A program made the position numbers and the translations under genes. Shown one piece after another: positions 21,435-33,227 of a stretch of 64,000 nucleotides of DNA; position 1 is the first letter of the stretch; the number at the start of each line of letters is the position of its first letter. The stretch covers positions 422,524,483 through 422,588,482 of the forward strand of contig CM022303.1 in the NCBI GenBank assembly GCA_011799875.1. Direction: 5' to 3'. Under the pieces are notes generated by a model, which was not told the origin of the DNA, searched no databases, and saw nothing but the letters and a program-made list of their open reading frames with translations. The stretch is from Thinopyrum elongatum. Its lineage: Eukaryota > Streptophyta > Magnoliopsida > Poales > Poaceae.

Positions 21435-24325
21435 CTATTTGTCATCTAGGGTGGAACTTATGCTGAAAGTTCCCCCCGTCCCGTCCTCCCTGGCAGGCAC
21501 CTTCTTGGTTTCCGGCGGGGCAGCCTTGGACTTCTTGTTCTTGCCGGTGGAACTCTCTGGTACGTCCTCGACGGAAGCGCAGCACTCCAAGGAGGTGCGC
21601 TTGCCGGAGTTCGCGCCAAGGTTCCTGCCGGTCTTCTTCTCCCCGGGAGTTCCAGCGGCAGGAGCAGATGCCTTGATGGCAGGTGCTGCAACTGCTTCCC
21701 GGTAAAGTTGGTCGGCACAGATGAGCGCATCCTTCTTATCGGAATGGATAGTGATGACGCTCAACGGCCCAGGCATCTTCAAGACGTTGTATGCATAGTG
21801 TGATGCCGCCATAAACTTAGCCAGCGCTGGCCGACCAAGGATCCCATTGTATGACATGGGGATCTTGGCAACATCAAACACCACCTTTTCGGTCCTGAAG
21901 TTAAGCTCGCTGCCAAATGTTACCGGTAGCGTGATCTTGCCCTTAGGCTGGGTTCTTCCCGGGTTGACCCCTTGAAACGTACTCGTTTCCTCGAGGTCTT
22001 CATCGGGAATCTGAAGCTTTGTGAGCACATCTGGTGAGATTAAGTTTAGGCCGGCCCCGCCGTCAACTAACATCTTCGTCACCTTGAGGTTGCGAATTGT
22101 CGGGGAAACCAACAATGGCAAACACCCGACCGCAGTTGTGCGATCAGGGTGATCCTCGGCGTCAAAGATGATAGGCGTGCTGAACCATTTGACAGGCCTA
22201 CATGCATCGGGGGATGGCTCTGCCGCATTAACCTCCCGCACCCACTGTTTAAGTTGGCGGTGGGAAGAATGCAGCGGGGCACCCCCATCAATGCACATAG
22301 CCTCCGTAGCCTTCTGGAATTCCTGCTCACTGGACTCGTCATCTTCTTCATCATCATCCCCTTCTTTATCTCGGCCCCGAGCGGGCCGATCCTTCTGCTG
22401 CTTGGCCTTGCCGCGGCGACCTCCTCGGCCATCGCGTTTCTTGCCGGACCCCTCAGCACCATCTTGGGCCTTCTCCTTATCTCGCCTCTCGTATTCGGCC
22501 TTCTGCTTCTCGGCAAGCTGCTCAACTTGCCGGCAGTTCTGGAGATCGTGGCCCTTAGTGCGATGGATCTTGCAATACTGCTTGCCGGAGTTCTCTGACT
22601 TATCGGCAGCCGCCAAGGCCTGACAGGAAGGGCACCCGGCAAGATCCTTGACGGGGTCGCCAACCTTGGCCTTCCTGGCGGCGCCAGGGTTGCCGGATTC
22701 CTCGACGGCAAGCACGGCCTTGCCTCCGCGCTTCCTATTCCGCCGCCGGCCTTTCCTTGACGGAGCCGCGGCATCTTCTTCTTCTGAGTCGCCTGTCGCA
22801 CCAATAGCTTCACCGGGGAGTTTCCTCCCTCTTCAGCTCGAGCACACTTGTCGGCCAAAGTGTAAAGCTCGGCAATACTCCTGACTTTGTTCATTGCCAG
22901 CTCTTCCCGCATCCTGCGGTTACGCACGTTCTGATGGAACGCGCTAATGACAGCGGCAGGATGAACATCAGGAATATTATATTGCACCCGGCTGAACCTC
23001 TACATAAACTTGCGCAGGGACTCGCCCTCCTTCTGAGGGATGATGTGCAAATCACTTTCTTGGCCAGGAGCTTGGTGGCCTCCAACAAAGGCGCCAACAA
23101 ACTGATGGCACAGATCTGACCAGCAAGAAATAGAATCCTCCGGCAGATGCATCAACCACGACCTGACGTTGGGTTTGAGCACCAACGGGAAGTAGTTGGC
23201 AAGTATCTTGTCATCTCGGCCTCCGGCAGCTTGCACCGCAATGGTGTAGATGCTGAGGAACTCCGAGGGATGGGTCTTGCCGTCATATTTCTCCGGGACC
23301 TCTGGCTTGAAGGTTCGGAGATTGGGCCACTGGACTTGCCGCAGCTCACGGGTAAACGCTAGAGGTCCTACCTCGTAAGGCAAGTCTCCTACGTTCCCTA
23401 GTGCGGGCTCGTCGACAACTGGCCCCGCGCGCTTATCGGACTGATAGCGCGCTTCCCGTCGCCGCTCGATGGTTGTTCGAGCGTCCTCCTTGCCTCGTTC
23501 CTGGAGAACCAGACGCTGATCACGGCGCATCCGTGGATCGGACGACGCCGTGGAAACTTCTTCATGGCGGTCGACTTGCTGAGTCGTTGGCCACTGCTGA
23601 CGCCGCGGAGGAGAGTGCACGGTAGTTGCACCACCTCCGGTTTTCTCTGCACTGGCTCGCGTCGGATCGATGGGCCTCCGCTGAGAGGGCCCTGCCTCTT
23701 GCGGTCCATCCTTGTTAGCGAAGCCGATAAGGCTCTGGATAGTAGCTCGCCACTCCTCCATCTTCTCCGGGGCGGGAGGAAAATCGAGGAGCAGCTGTGC
23801 ACGTGCCAAGGCTTCCGCTGGCGTAGGTGGCGGCGACAAGTGCGAGGTACGTGAGGTGCTCTGACTCCTAACCAAGTTAGAAGGAGCACCGCCATGGTCA
23901 CGCGACCGCGCGCCACCTTCGCCGGCAGCTCGGTGTGCATGCTGGTCCCGCGCATCTTGGGATCTATGCGCAGAAACCTTTTCGTGAGGACGCCCCGAAC
24001 CACCAGCGCCATGATGTCGCTCATCTCGCACGACCTGAGCAGGTTGCGAGGCTCGCGCCGGCGCGGGAGCTCCAGCAGGCGCTCTTCGATCTCTAGAGTT
24101 TGTTGTGCCACCCGTAGGCAACACAACGCCATCTCTAGATCCAGCGGCGCGCAAGTTACCACTGCCACTGCGAACGATACCGCTCGCTTGGCTTGGGTCA
24201 CCAGAACGCCGCGGGGGTTCCAGTCCTCTTCCTTCTGCACCCACACCATCGCCTGCCTGCGAAGGCGCGGGCAAAACGGACCCGGACGGTTGTGCTGCCG
24301 CAATGTTCTTCTTCTTGGGCAGCAT
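21435..24325 (-). pseudogene. Gag-protease of copy B, broken
   Basis: ATG at 24325 opens an Arg/Ser/Pro-rich N-terminus, followed by a retrotransposon gag domain (around 23330-22880, with FLSIYTIAVQAAGG and the SWSDLCHQF type segment). A Cys/His segment C-P-S-C then C-K-I-H-R-T-K-G-H-D-L-Q-N-C (about 22630-22530) stands where the nucleocapsid zinc knuckle is expected. Protease follows with D-G-G-A-G at the active site. Lesions: a Trp codon changed to TAG at 22999-22997 and a lost G near 22830 that shifts the frame. The final TAG (21437-21435) is shared with copy C and lies in frame with RT. Confidence 0.85.
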
Positions 24326-24389
24326 GATGATGAAGATGATGAAGGAACTAGGGCGTCAACCACCATATCAGGTTCACGCAAACCTCAAT

Positions 24390-24412
24390 CCCCCTACCTA
24401 GCGCGCCAAAGA
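24390..24412 (-). other. PBS region of copy B
   Basis: Minus strand after the LTR end reads TCTTTGGCGCGCTAGG. It corresponds to TTTGGCGCGCCAGG in copy C with one substitution. Which tRNA primes is not determined. Confidence 0.6.
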
Positions 24413-25274
24413 TGTCGGGGGACGACACCTATGGGATCCCCGAGAGACCCCTTTACGATTCGGCGGGGGGAGAGGTACACGCAAAGAGCAGAACCAGTGA
24501 TCGACACGGGAAGTGTTTACCCAGGTTCGGGCCGCAGATTAGCGTAAAACCCTACTCCTGCTTTGTGTTCTTATTGATGTTCTTGAGCCCAGCCTTCAGG
24601 AGCGCTCGCAATGAACAGTGCGTTCAAAGAGCAGCTACGCATGCAGAATGGGCCAGAAGTTCTCCTCCTCTGTAGCAGTTGCCTTGGGCCTCCTTTTATA
24701 TGCTCAAAGGGGTCTCCACAGTGGCAAAATGTACATACATTGAGGTGTAAAGTAGCTACAGGGTATCATACCTAACCCCTGACGGATTAGGACAAGCGCA
24801 TTTAATGCACCGTGAGGTGTCCTCACTTTCTTGGGGATGGAAAAAGGGGCCATCCCATCAGCACCGCTTAAGCTCTCCTCCACTGGCGCGTTGCCACGCA
24901 TCCAGAGAAGGACCCAGAATGTCAGGCTTTGTTACTGTGCCGGAGCGGTGGCATAGTGGCAGAATCTCGCCAGGCGCCGATCCTTGCCGGGCACCAATCC
25001 TTGCCGGGCGCCGAGCTTTGCTGGGAACCAAGCCTTGTCGGGTGCCGAGGCTTGCCGGGCTCCACGGGCCATCCCGGCAAGGATCTTGCCGGGGAGGCTG
25101 GCCTTCGATTACCAGCTTTGCTTATTTGCTGATTCTCAGATCTCTGACTTGATGATTTCCTTGATGACTTAAATCGACCTCGAGCTGATCCCGGCAAGCC
25201 TTGCCGCGAGGATGGCTACAACTGCCCGTGCACAAGTAAGGGGTACTAGTGGCCCAATACTTAGTACACCGACA
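24413..25274 (-). repeat. 5' LTR of copy B (862 bp)
   Basis: Plus strand TGTCGGGGGACG to CACCGACA. TATA (minus) at 24700-24693. Followed at 25275 by AAACC, the right TSD. Confidence 0.92.
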
Positions 25275-25279
25275 AAACC

Positions 25280-25917
25280 TCTCTCCGTCCTATTCACCTT
25301 CAACTAGGAGCTGATCAGACTCTAGTTTATTTCACTCGTGGTAGATCTTCGAACCTTCGACGGACTTCCTCTCAAACCACAACGACTCTTGGTTGCTGAG
25401 GACTTTGCTTGGTGAAGACAATTACTCTTCATCACTCAAGCCGACACCTATCCGTCTAGAGAGTGTGCAGCTCTCGAGAGTAATAGGTACAAGAACCTTG
25501 GCTTAGAACTACTATGATGCTCAACCACTGTCTAAGTATCGGCTCTTGGTTTTCTCTCAGTGAATTTGAAACTCAAATATCTCGGAGAGGGGATGCTAAA
25601 TTAATCTTCTCAGTTAAGCGGAGTAGCCAACAGACAACATTGGAGTGGGGTGGCTATTTATAGCTGCAACCTTCCCTGATGGGAAATGACCAAATTGCAC
25701 ATGCAGATAAGCCAATGACTGAACGGCACAATTCCAACGGTCCGAAATTGATCACAACAGTAACATTCCTTGCGGAACAAGAAATTCTAACTTCTCAGTT
25801 CGAAAGATATCACCTGCAGCACCGAAGAACACGTCTTCTGCTGACACGTAATTATTTAGAGCATAAAGAGATTTCTCTTAGTCTTTGATAGGTTTCGGCT
25901 AAGCATCGAGAACCTAT
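25280..25917 (-). repeat. Copia LTR, middle part
   Basis: Host sequence between copies B and C, bounded by their TSDs (AAACC at 25275 and CCTAT at 25913-25917). A minus-strand TATAAATAG at 25662-25654 is the probable LTR promoter, consistent with the minus orientation of the Copia element. No gene; the small ORF at 25679 is not supported. Confidence 0.7.
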
Positions 25918-26794
25918 TGTCGGTGTACTAAGTATTGGGCCACTAGTACCCCGTACTTGTGCACGAGCAGTTGTAGCCATCCTCGCGGCAAGGCTTGCCG
26001 GGAACAGTTCGAGGTCGATTCAAGCCACCAAAGAAATCATCAAGTCAGAGATCTGAGGATCAGCAGATAAGCAGAGCTGGAATCCGAAGGCCAGCTTCCC
26101 CGGCAAGATCCTTGCCGGGATGGCCTGTGGAGCCCGGCAAGGCTTGGCGTCCGGCAAGGCTTGGAGCCTGGCAAGGCTTGGCGTCCGGCAAGGCTTGGCG
26201 CCCGGCAAGGCTTGGTGCTCGGCAGGCTTCGGCGCCCAGCGAGATTCTGCCACTGTGCCACCGCTTTGGCACAGTAACAAGTCTGACATTCTGGGTCCTT
26301 CTCTGGATGCGTGGCAACGCGCTAGTGGAGGAGAGCTTAAGCGGTGCTGATGGGATGGCCCCTTTTTCCATCCCCAAGAAAGTGAGGACACCTCACGATG
26401 CATTAAATGCGTTTGTCCTAATCCGTCAGGGGTTAGGTATGATACCCTGTAACTACTTTACACCTCAATGTATGTACATTTTGCCACTGTGGTGACCCCT
26501 TTGAGCATATAAAAGGAGGCCCAAGGCAACTGCTACAGAGGAGGAGAACTTCTGGCCCATTCTGCATGCGTAGCTGCTCTTTGAACATACTGTTCATTGT
26601 GAGCGCTCCTGAAGGCTGGGCTCAAGAACATCAATAAGAACACAAAGCAGGAGTAGGGTTTTACGCTGATCAGCGGCCCGAACCTGGGTAAAAACTTCCC
26701 GCATCGATCGTTGGTTCTGCTCTTTGCGTATACCTCTCCCCCCGCCGAATCGTAAAGGGATCTCTCGGGATCCCATAGGTGTCGTGCCCCGACA
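25918..26794 (+). repeat. 5' LTR of copy C (877 bp)
   Basis: TGTCGGTGTACTAAG to GCCCCGACA. TATAAAAG at 26508-26515. About six 17-bp units of CCGGCAAGGCTTGG type at 26130-26235. Confidence 0.95.
26130..26235. repeat. 17-bp tandem repeats in LTR
   Basis: About six units with core CCGGCAAGGCTTGG plus a variable AGC/CGT/CGC tail. Copy number differs among the LTRs in this window. Confidence 0.85.
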
Positions 26795-26817
26795 TCTTTG
26801 GCGCGCCAGGTAGGGGG
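26795..26817 (+). other. PBS region of copy C
   Basis: Immediately after the LTR: TCTTTGGCGCGCCAGGTAGG. Position and TGGCGC core fit a gypsy primer-binding site. The tRNA is not identified. Confidence 0.6.
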
Positions 26818-26872
26818 ATTGAAGGTTGCGTGAACCTGATCTAGTGATCGGCGCCTCAGTTTCTTCATCATC

Positions 26873-29778
26873 ATGCCGCCCAAGAAGAAGAGCGCTGCGA
26901 CGGCGCAACCGTCCACGTCCGTTTTGCCTACGCCTTCGCGTACGGGTGACGGCGTGGGTGCAGAAGGAAGAGGATTAGAACCCCCGCGGCGTTCTGGTGA
27001 TCCGAGCCAAGCGAGTGGTAACGTTCGCAGTGGCAGTGGTAACCTGCACGCCGCTGGATCTAGAGATGGCGCTGTGTTGCCTACGGGTGGCACAACAAAC
27101 TCCAGAGATCGGAGGGCACCTGATGGAGCTCCCGCGCCAGCGCAAGCCTCACGACCTACACAGGTCGTGCATGATGAGCGACGTCATGGCGCTGGTGGTT
27201 CAGGGCGTCCCCATGAAAAGATTTCTGCGCATCGATCCCCAGATGCGCGGGACCAGCATGCACACCGAGCTGCTGGCGGAGGTGGCGCGCGGTCACGTGA
27301 CCGTGGTGGTGCTCCTTCTAATATGGTTAGGAGTCAGAGCACCTCACGTACCTCGCACCTGTCACCGCCGCCTATGCCAGCGGAAGCCTTGGCACGTGCA
27401 CAGCTGCTCCTCGATTTTCCTCCTGTCCCGGAGAAGATGGAGGAGTGGCGAGCTACTATCCAGAGCCTTATCGGCTTCGCCAACAAAGATGGGCCACAAG
27501 AGGCAGGGCCCTCGCAGCGAAGGCCCATCGATCCGGCGCGAGCCGATGTGGAGAAAACCGGAGGTGGTGCAACCACAGTGCACTCCCCTCCGCGGCACCA
27601 GCGGCGGCCGACAACCCAGCAAGTCGACCGCCGTGAAGAGGTTTCCACGGCGTCATCCGATCCACGGATGCGCCACGATCAGCTTCAAGTTCTCCAGGAA
27701 CGAGGCAAGGAGGACGCTCGAACTACCATCGAGCGGCGACGGGAAGCGCGTTATCAGTCTGATAAGCGCGGGGGGCCGGCTGTCGACGAGCCTGCGCCAT
27801 GGGACGTAGGAGACTTGCCTTATGAGGTAGGGACTCCAGCGTTCACCCGTGAGCTGCGTTAAGTCAGAGCACCTCTCGGGATCCCAATTCCCGAACCTTC
27901 AAGCCGGAGGTCCCGGAGAAATATGACGGTAAGACCCATCCCTCGGAATTCCTGAGCATCTACACCATTGCGGTGCAGGCTGCAGGTGGCCGAGATGACA
28001 AGATACTTGCCAACTACTTCCCGTTGGTGCTCAAACCCAACATCAGGTCGTGGTTGATGCATCTGCCGGAGAATTCTATTTCTTCCTGGTCAGATTTGTG
28101 CCATCAATTTGTTGGCGCCTTTGTTGGAGGCCATCAAGCTCCTGGCCAAGAAAGCGATTTACATATCATCCCTCAGAAGGAGGGCGAGTCCCTGCGCAAG
28201 TTTATCTGGAGATTTAGCCGGGTGCAGTACAATATTCCTGATGTTCACCCTGCCGCTGTCGTTAGCCCGTTCCACTAGAACGTGCGTAACCGCAAAATGC
28301 GGGAAGAGCTGGCAATGAACAAAGTCAGGAGTATTGCCGAGCTTTACGCTTTGGCCGATAAATGTGCTCGAGCTGAAGAGGGGAGGAAACTCCCTGGCGA
28401 GGCTGTTGGCGCGGCGGGCGATTCAGAAGATGAAGACGCCACGGCCCCGTCAAGGAAAGGCCGGCGGCGGAACAGGAAACGCGGAGGCAAGGCCGTGCTC
28501 GCTGTCGAGGAGTCCGACAACCCCGTCGCCGCCAAGAAGGCTAAGGTTGGTGACCCCGGCAAGGATCTTGCTGGGTGTCCTTCCTGTCAGGCCTTGGCGG
28601 CTGCCGACAAGTCGGAGAACTCCGGCAAGCAGTATTGCAAGATCCATCGCACCAAGGGCCACGATCTCCAGAACTGCCGGCAAGTTGAGCAGCTTGCCGA
28701 GAAGCAGAGGGCCGAATACGAGAGGCGAGATAAGGAGAAGGCCCAAGATGGTGCTGATGGGTCCGGCAAGAAGCGCGGTGGCCGAGGGGGTTGCCGCGGC
28801 AAGGCCAAGCAACAAAAGGATAGGCCCGCTCGGGGCCGAGACAAAGAAGAAGATGATGATGAGGAAGATGATGAGTCTAGTGAGCAAGAATTCAAGAAGG
28901 CTACAGAGGCCATGTGTATCGATGGGGGTGCCTCGCTGCATTCTTCCCACCGCCAACTCAAACAGTGGGTGCGGGAGGTCAATGCGGCAGAGCCATCCCC
29001 AGATGCATGTAGGCCCCTGAAGTGGTCCAGCACGCCTATCATTTTCGACGCCGAGGATCACCCTGATCGCACAACTGCGGTCGGGTGCTTGCCATTGTTG
29101 GTCTCGCCAACGATTCGCAACCTCAAGGTGACGAAAATGTTAGTTGACGGCGGGGCCGGCCTAAACTTAATCTCACCGGACGTGCTCAAAAAGCTCCAAA
29201 TTCCCAATGAGGACCTCGAAGAAACGGGTACGTTTCAAGGGGTCAATCCGGGAAGAACCCAGCCCAAGGGCAAGATTACGCTGTCGGTGACATTTGGCAG
29301 TGAGCTCAACTTCAGGACTGAGAAGGTGGTGTTTAATGTCACCAAGATCCCCATGTCATACAATGGGATCCTTGGTTGGCCAACGCTGGCTAAGTTCATG
29401 GCGGCATCACACTACGCGTACAATGTTCTGAAGATGCCTGGGCCGTTGGGCGTCATCACTATCCATTCCGATAAGAAGGATGCGCTCATCTGTGCCGACC
29501 AACTTTACCGGGAAGTAGTTGCAGCACCTACCATCAAGGCACCTGCTCCTGCCACTGGAACTCCCGGGGGGAAGAAGATGACCGGCAAGAACCTTGGCGC
29601 GAACTCCGGCAAGCGCACCTCCTCGGAGTGCTGCGCTTCCGTCGAGGACGTACCAGAGAGTTCCACCGGCAAGAACAAGAAATCCAAGGCTGCTCCGCCG
29701 GAGACCAAGAAGGTGCCCGTCAGAGAGGACGGAACGGGAGGAACTTTCACCGTAAGTTCCACCCTATATGACAAATAG
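26873..29778 (+). pseudogene. Gag-protease of copy C, broken
   Basis: ATG at 26873, 78 nt after the LTR. The N-terminus is rich in Arg, Ser, Pro and His. The gag domain is at about 27870-28330, and the Cys/His segment (CPSC, CKIHRTKGHDLQNC) at about 28575-28680. An acidic linker precedes the protease with D-G-G-A-G at 29146-29160 and the flap-region I-L-G sequence. Lesions: a complex insertion around 27860 that introduces TAA and shifts the frame, and TAG at 28276-28278 in place of Gln. The final TAG at 29776-29778 matches copy B exactly in position and context. Upstream gag is in one frame and protease in another only because of these lesions. Confidence 0.86.
29776..29778 (+). promoter_or_regulatory. 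In-frame UAG between protease and RT (possible readthrough stop)
   Basis: AAA-TAG-GAA-AGC. RT continues in the same frame (29818 on). Same codon, same context and same frame in copy B (21437-21435). Readthrough is inferred, not shown. Confidence 0.4.
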
Positions 29779-32700
29779 GAAAGCGCGCTCGTTGCATTCC
29801 TGCGGGCGAATGTCGACGTGTTTGCATGGCAACCGTCTGACATCCCCGGTGTTCCCAGGAAGGTAATTGAGCACCACCTTGCTGTCTGTCCTCATGCGCG
29901 GCCCGTCAAGCAAAGGGTCAGGAAGCAAGCCTTGGAGCGGCAAGAATTCATTGCCGAAGAAATCAGAAAGCTGGAGGCGGCAGGACTGGTCAAAGGAGTG
30001 CTTCATCCAACCTGGTTGGCCAATCCGGTTGTAGTGCGGAAAGCGAATGGGAAATGGAGGCTTTGTATCGATTATACAGATATCAATAAAGCTTGTCCAA
30101 AAGATCCCTTTCCCTTGCCGCGCATCGACCAGATTGTGGATGCCACCACTGGTTGTGATCTCCTGTCCTTCCTTGATGCCTATTCAGGGTATCATCAGAT
30201 TTTTATGGCAAAAGAAGATGAAGAGAAGACCGCATTTATCACCCCATGTGGTACGTATTGTTTTATACGAATGCCTTTCGGGTTGAAAAGTGCCGGTTCA
30301 ACATTTGCCAGAGCTATCCAAATTGGTTTTGAGCCTCAACTCCATAGAAATATGGAGGCGTATATGGATGATATAGTGGTCAAAACCAAGGATAAAGCAA
30401 CACTCATTCAAGATTTAGAAGAAACATTTGCCAATCTGCGCAAGATCAACTTGAAGCTCAATCCAGAGAAGTGCGTGTTCGGTGTTCCTTCTGGCAAGCT
30501 CCTCAGATTCTTTGTATCTTGCCGGGGAATCGAAGCGAACCTCGACAAGATCAAAGCTATTGAGCAGATTGAAGCGCCGAGGCGCGTCAAGGATGTGCGT
30601 CGTCTTGCCGGCTGTGTTGCTGCTCTAAGCAGGTTTATTTCCAAATCTGCCGAGCGCGCCCTACCTTTCTTCAAAATTTTGAAGAAGGCAGGTCCGATGA
30701 AGTGGACTCCGGAGGCGGAGGCTGCGCTGCAAGATTTGAAGAAATACCTTTCCTCTGCACCGACGCTAGTCGCGCCTAAACCACAAGAGCCGTTGCTGCT
30801 GTATCTGGCGGCAACAAATCAAGTGGTTAGTGCTGCGCTAGTGGCGCAGAGAGAGGCTGATGAGGAAGCAACACCAGCGGCAAGACTGCCAGATGACATG
30901 GCAAGATCTTCCCCGGCAAGTGTTGATCCCGGCAAGACAGGATCTGCGCAAACAGAAGAACCCGTGCAGAAGAAGAAGGTGGTGCAGCGCCCAGTCTATT
31001 TTATTAGCTCTCTTTTACAAGGAGCTAGGTCAAGGTATTCTGGTAGCAGAAGTTGCTTTTCGGCCTCCTTATGGCCTCGAGGAAGCTGCGCCATTACTTT
31101 CAGGCACATGAAATCACCGTCGTCACTCGCTTTCCGTTGCAACGGATTTTGCAAAATCCAGAGGCAACCGGCAGGATCGTGGAGTGGGCGTTGGAGTTGT
31201 CCAGCTTTGGCCTCAAGTTTGAAAGCACTTCGACGATTCAGAGTAGGGTCTTGGCAGAGTTCATTGCAGAATGGACCCCAACGCCAGACGAGGAAGCTCA
31301 GGAAACAACTCTCCCCGGCAAGGAAATCGATCAGCAATGGGTTATGTACTTTGATGGAGCTTTTTCGCTGCAAGGCGCCGGTGCTGGCGTGCTGCTTGTC
31401 GCACCCACCGAAGAGTACCTCAAGTATGTAGTCCAAATGCACTTTCCCCGGGAGAGTTCAACCAACAACACTGCAGAATACGAGGGTTTGCTTGCCGGTC
31501 TCAGGATCGCGGCAGACCTTGGTATCAAAAAGCTCGTCATCAAAGGCGATTCACAACTTGTCGTCAGGCAAGTTAACAAGAGTTATCAAAGTCCATTGAT
31601 GCAGGCCTACATAGATGAAGTGAGGGAAATGGAAGAGAGCTTTGACGGTCTGCAAATGGAGCACGTTCCTCGTGCCGAGAACAGTGTTGCTGACGACCTG
31701 TCAAAGCGTGCTGCCCTCAAGTTGTCTGTGGAACCAGGAACTTTTGTGCTACAATTGACTCAACCATCCATGGCGCCATCGATGTGGCAAGAAAAGAGAA
31801 GAAAGTTGAACTCTGGCCAGTACTTCCCGGCAGAGCTCCCCGGAGCCGCCGGCAAGGAAGTTGCCGGGATCGACATGCCTGCCGGGGAACAACAGGCTCC
31901 GGCAGGGCCTCGGGCCCTTGCTGTCGAGACGAACGTTCCCTCGGCAGAGGAGATGCCTTTAGTCCTAGCTGTCGAGCCTCAGGCTCCAGCGTGGGCACAG
32001 CACATTGACCATTTCCTTCAAACAGGAGAACTCCCTGAGGAACAGGAAGAAGCAGAGAGAGTAGCCCGTCGGTCTGTTATGTACAAGTTCGTCGATGACG
32101 TCCTGTACAGAAAGAGACCAAACGGTGTGAAATTGAAGTGTATCCCTCGGGAGGATGGACTAGAGCTGTTGGCAGAGATACATGGAGGAATATGTGGCTC
32201 CCACATAGGGTCAGGAGCGCTTGCCGGGAAAGCATTCCGGCAGGGTTTCTTTTGGCCCACCGCTCTCCAGGATGCAACTGCACTAGTAACCAAGTGTGAA
32301 GCGTGCCAGTTTCATTCGAAGAAATCACATCTACCAGCTCAAGCTCTTCAGACAATCCCTCTCTCCTGGCCATTTTCGGTCTGGGGGCTCGACATATTGG
32401 GCCCTTTCCCCCGTGCTACCGGGGGCTTTGAGTACTTGTACGTTGCTATCGACAAGTTCACAAAGTGGCCAGAAGTGGAAGCAGTGAGGAAGGTGACAGC
32501 ACAATCAGCCGTCAAGTTCTTCAAGGGAATTGTTTGCCATTTCGGTGTGCCCAACAGGATCATCACCGACAACGGCACACAGTTCACAAGTCGCACCTTC
32601 ATGCAGTACGTCCAAGACCTTGGTGGCAAGATTTGTTTTGCCTTTGTTGCTCACCTGAGAAGCAACGGCCAAGCGGAGAGGGCCAATGCTGAAGTGTTGC

Positions 32701-33227
32701 GCGGTCTCAGGACCAGAACCTTTGACAGGCTGAAAAAGTGCGGAAGACGCTGGATTAATGAGTTGCCGGCGGTTCTTTGGTCAATCAGAACGACACCAAA
32801 TCGAGCCACCGGCCAAACGCCCTTCGCTCTGGTCTACGAAGCGGAAGCAGTTCTCCCCACGGAACTCATATACGGATCACCTCGAGTGCTCGCTTATGAT
32901 GAGCTTGAGCAAGAGCAACTGCGGCAAGATGACGCTGTGCTCCTTGAGGAGAATCGTCTTCAGGCTGCTGTGCGAGCTGCATGCTACCAGCAAGCTTTGC
33001 GCCGCTATCATAGCCGCAAAGTTCATGCCCGAAGCCTTGAGGAAGGCGACCTTGTTCTTCGGCGGATTCAGTCTGCCAAGAATTCAAACAAGTTGACGCC
33101 AAAGTGGGAAGGCCCTTATCGGGTAGTACGAGTCACCAGGCCCGGCGCTGTCCGCCTGGAGACCGAAGATGGCGTTCCAGTGAGCAATTCCTGGAATATC
33201 GAACATCTTCGCAAGTTCTACCCATAA
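29779..33227 (+). pseudogene. Pol (RT, RNase H, integrase) of copy C, one frameshift
   Basis: RT follows the UAG. The catalytic YMDD is at 30361-30372. A 1-nt loss near 31044, just before the RT/RNase H connection, shifts the frame. From 31053 the frame stays open to TAA at 33227. RNase H (31330-31720) has its D, E, D, D motifs. Integrase has an HHCC-type zinc region (about 32160-32310), and the catalytic residues D (32391-32393), D (32568-32570) and E (32676-32678), with 35 residues between the last two, fit DD35E. The C-terminal part has the G-P-Y-R-V-V-R type segment near 33105. This copy is less damaged than B: only one break in pol besides the shared TAG. Confidence 0.92.

Larger units (their letters stand above)
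12178..25274 (-). mobile_element. Full-length Tat-type Ty3/gypsy element, copy B
   Basis: Minus-oriented element of 13,097 bp flanked by the TSD AAACC (12173-12177 and 25275-25279). On the minus strand the order is 5' LTR (25274-24413), PBS region, gag-protease (24325-21435), in-frame TAG, RT-RNase H-integrase (21434-17986), a non-coding gap, the opposite-strand additional gene (13474-17421 on plus), leader and 3' LTR (13068-12178). The gene order protease, RT, RNase H, integrase is Ty3/gypsy. The extra antisense gene suggests the Tat lineage. It is inactive, with at least three nonsense codons and two frameshifts in gag-pol and one nonsense in the antisense gene. Confidence 0.92.

Noticed and set aside
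22149..22623. Hydrophobic 150-codon frames opposite gag-protease (also 28450-29061)
   Set aside because: They look like membrane proteins, but they are the reverse complement of Lys/Glu/Asp-rich gag linker codons, which read as Leu/Phe/Ile-rich. The same frames recur in B and C only because gag does.
23398..24381. 327-codon minus-strand frame overlapping gag of copy B
   Set aside because: It overlaps the recognised gag frame, and the Arg/Pro-rich codons of gag keep alternative frames open.
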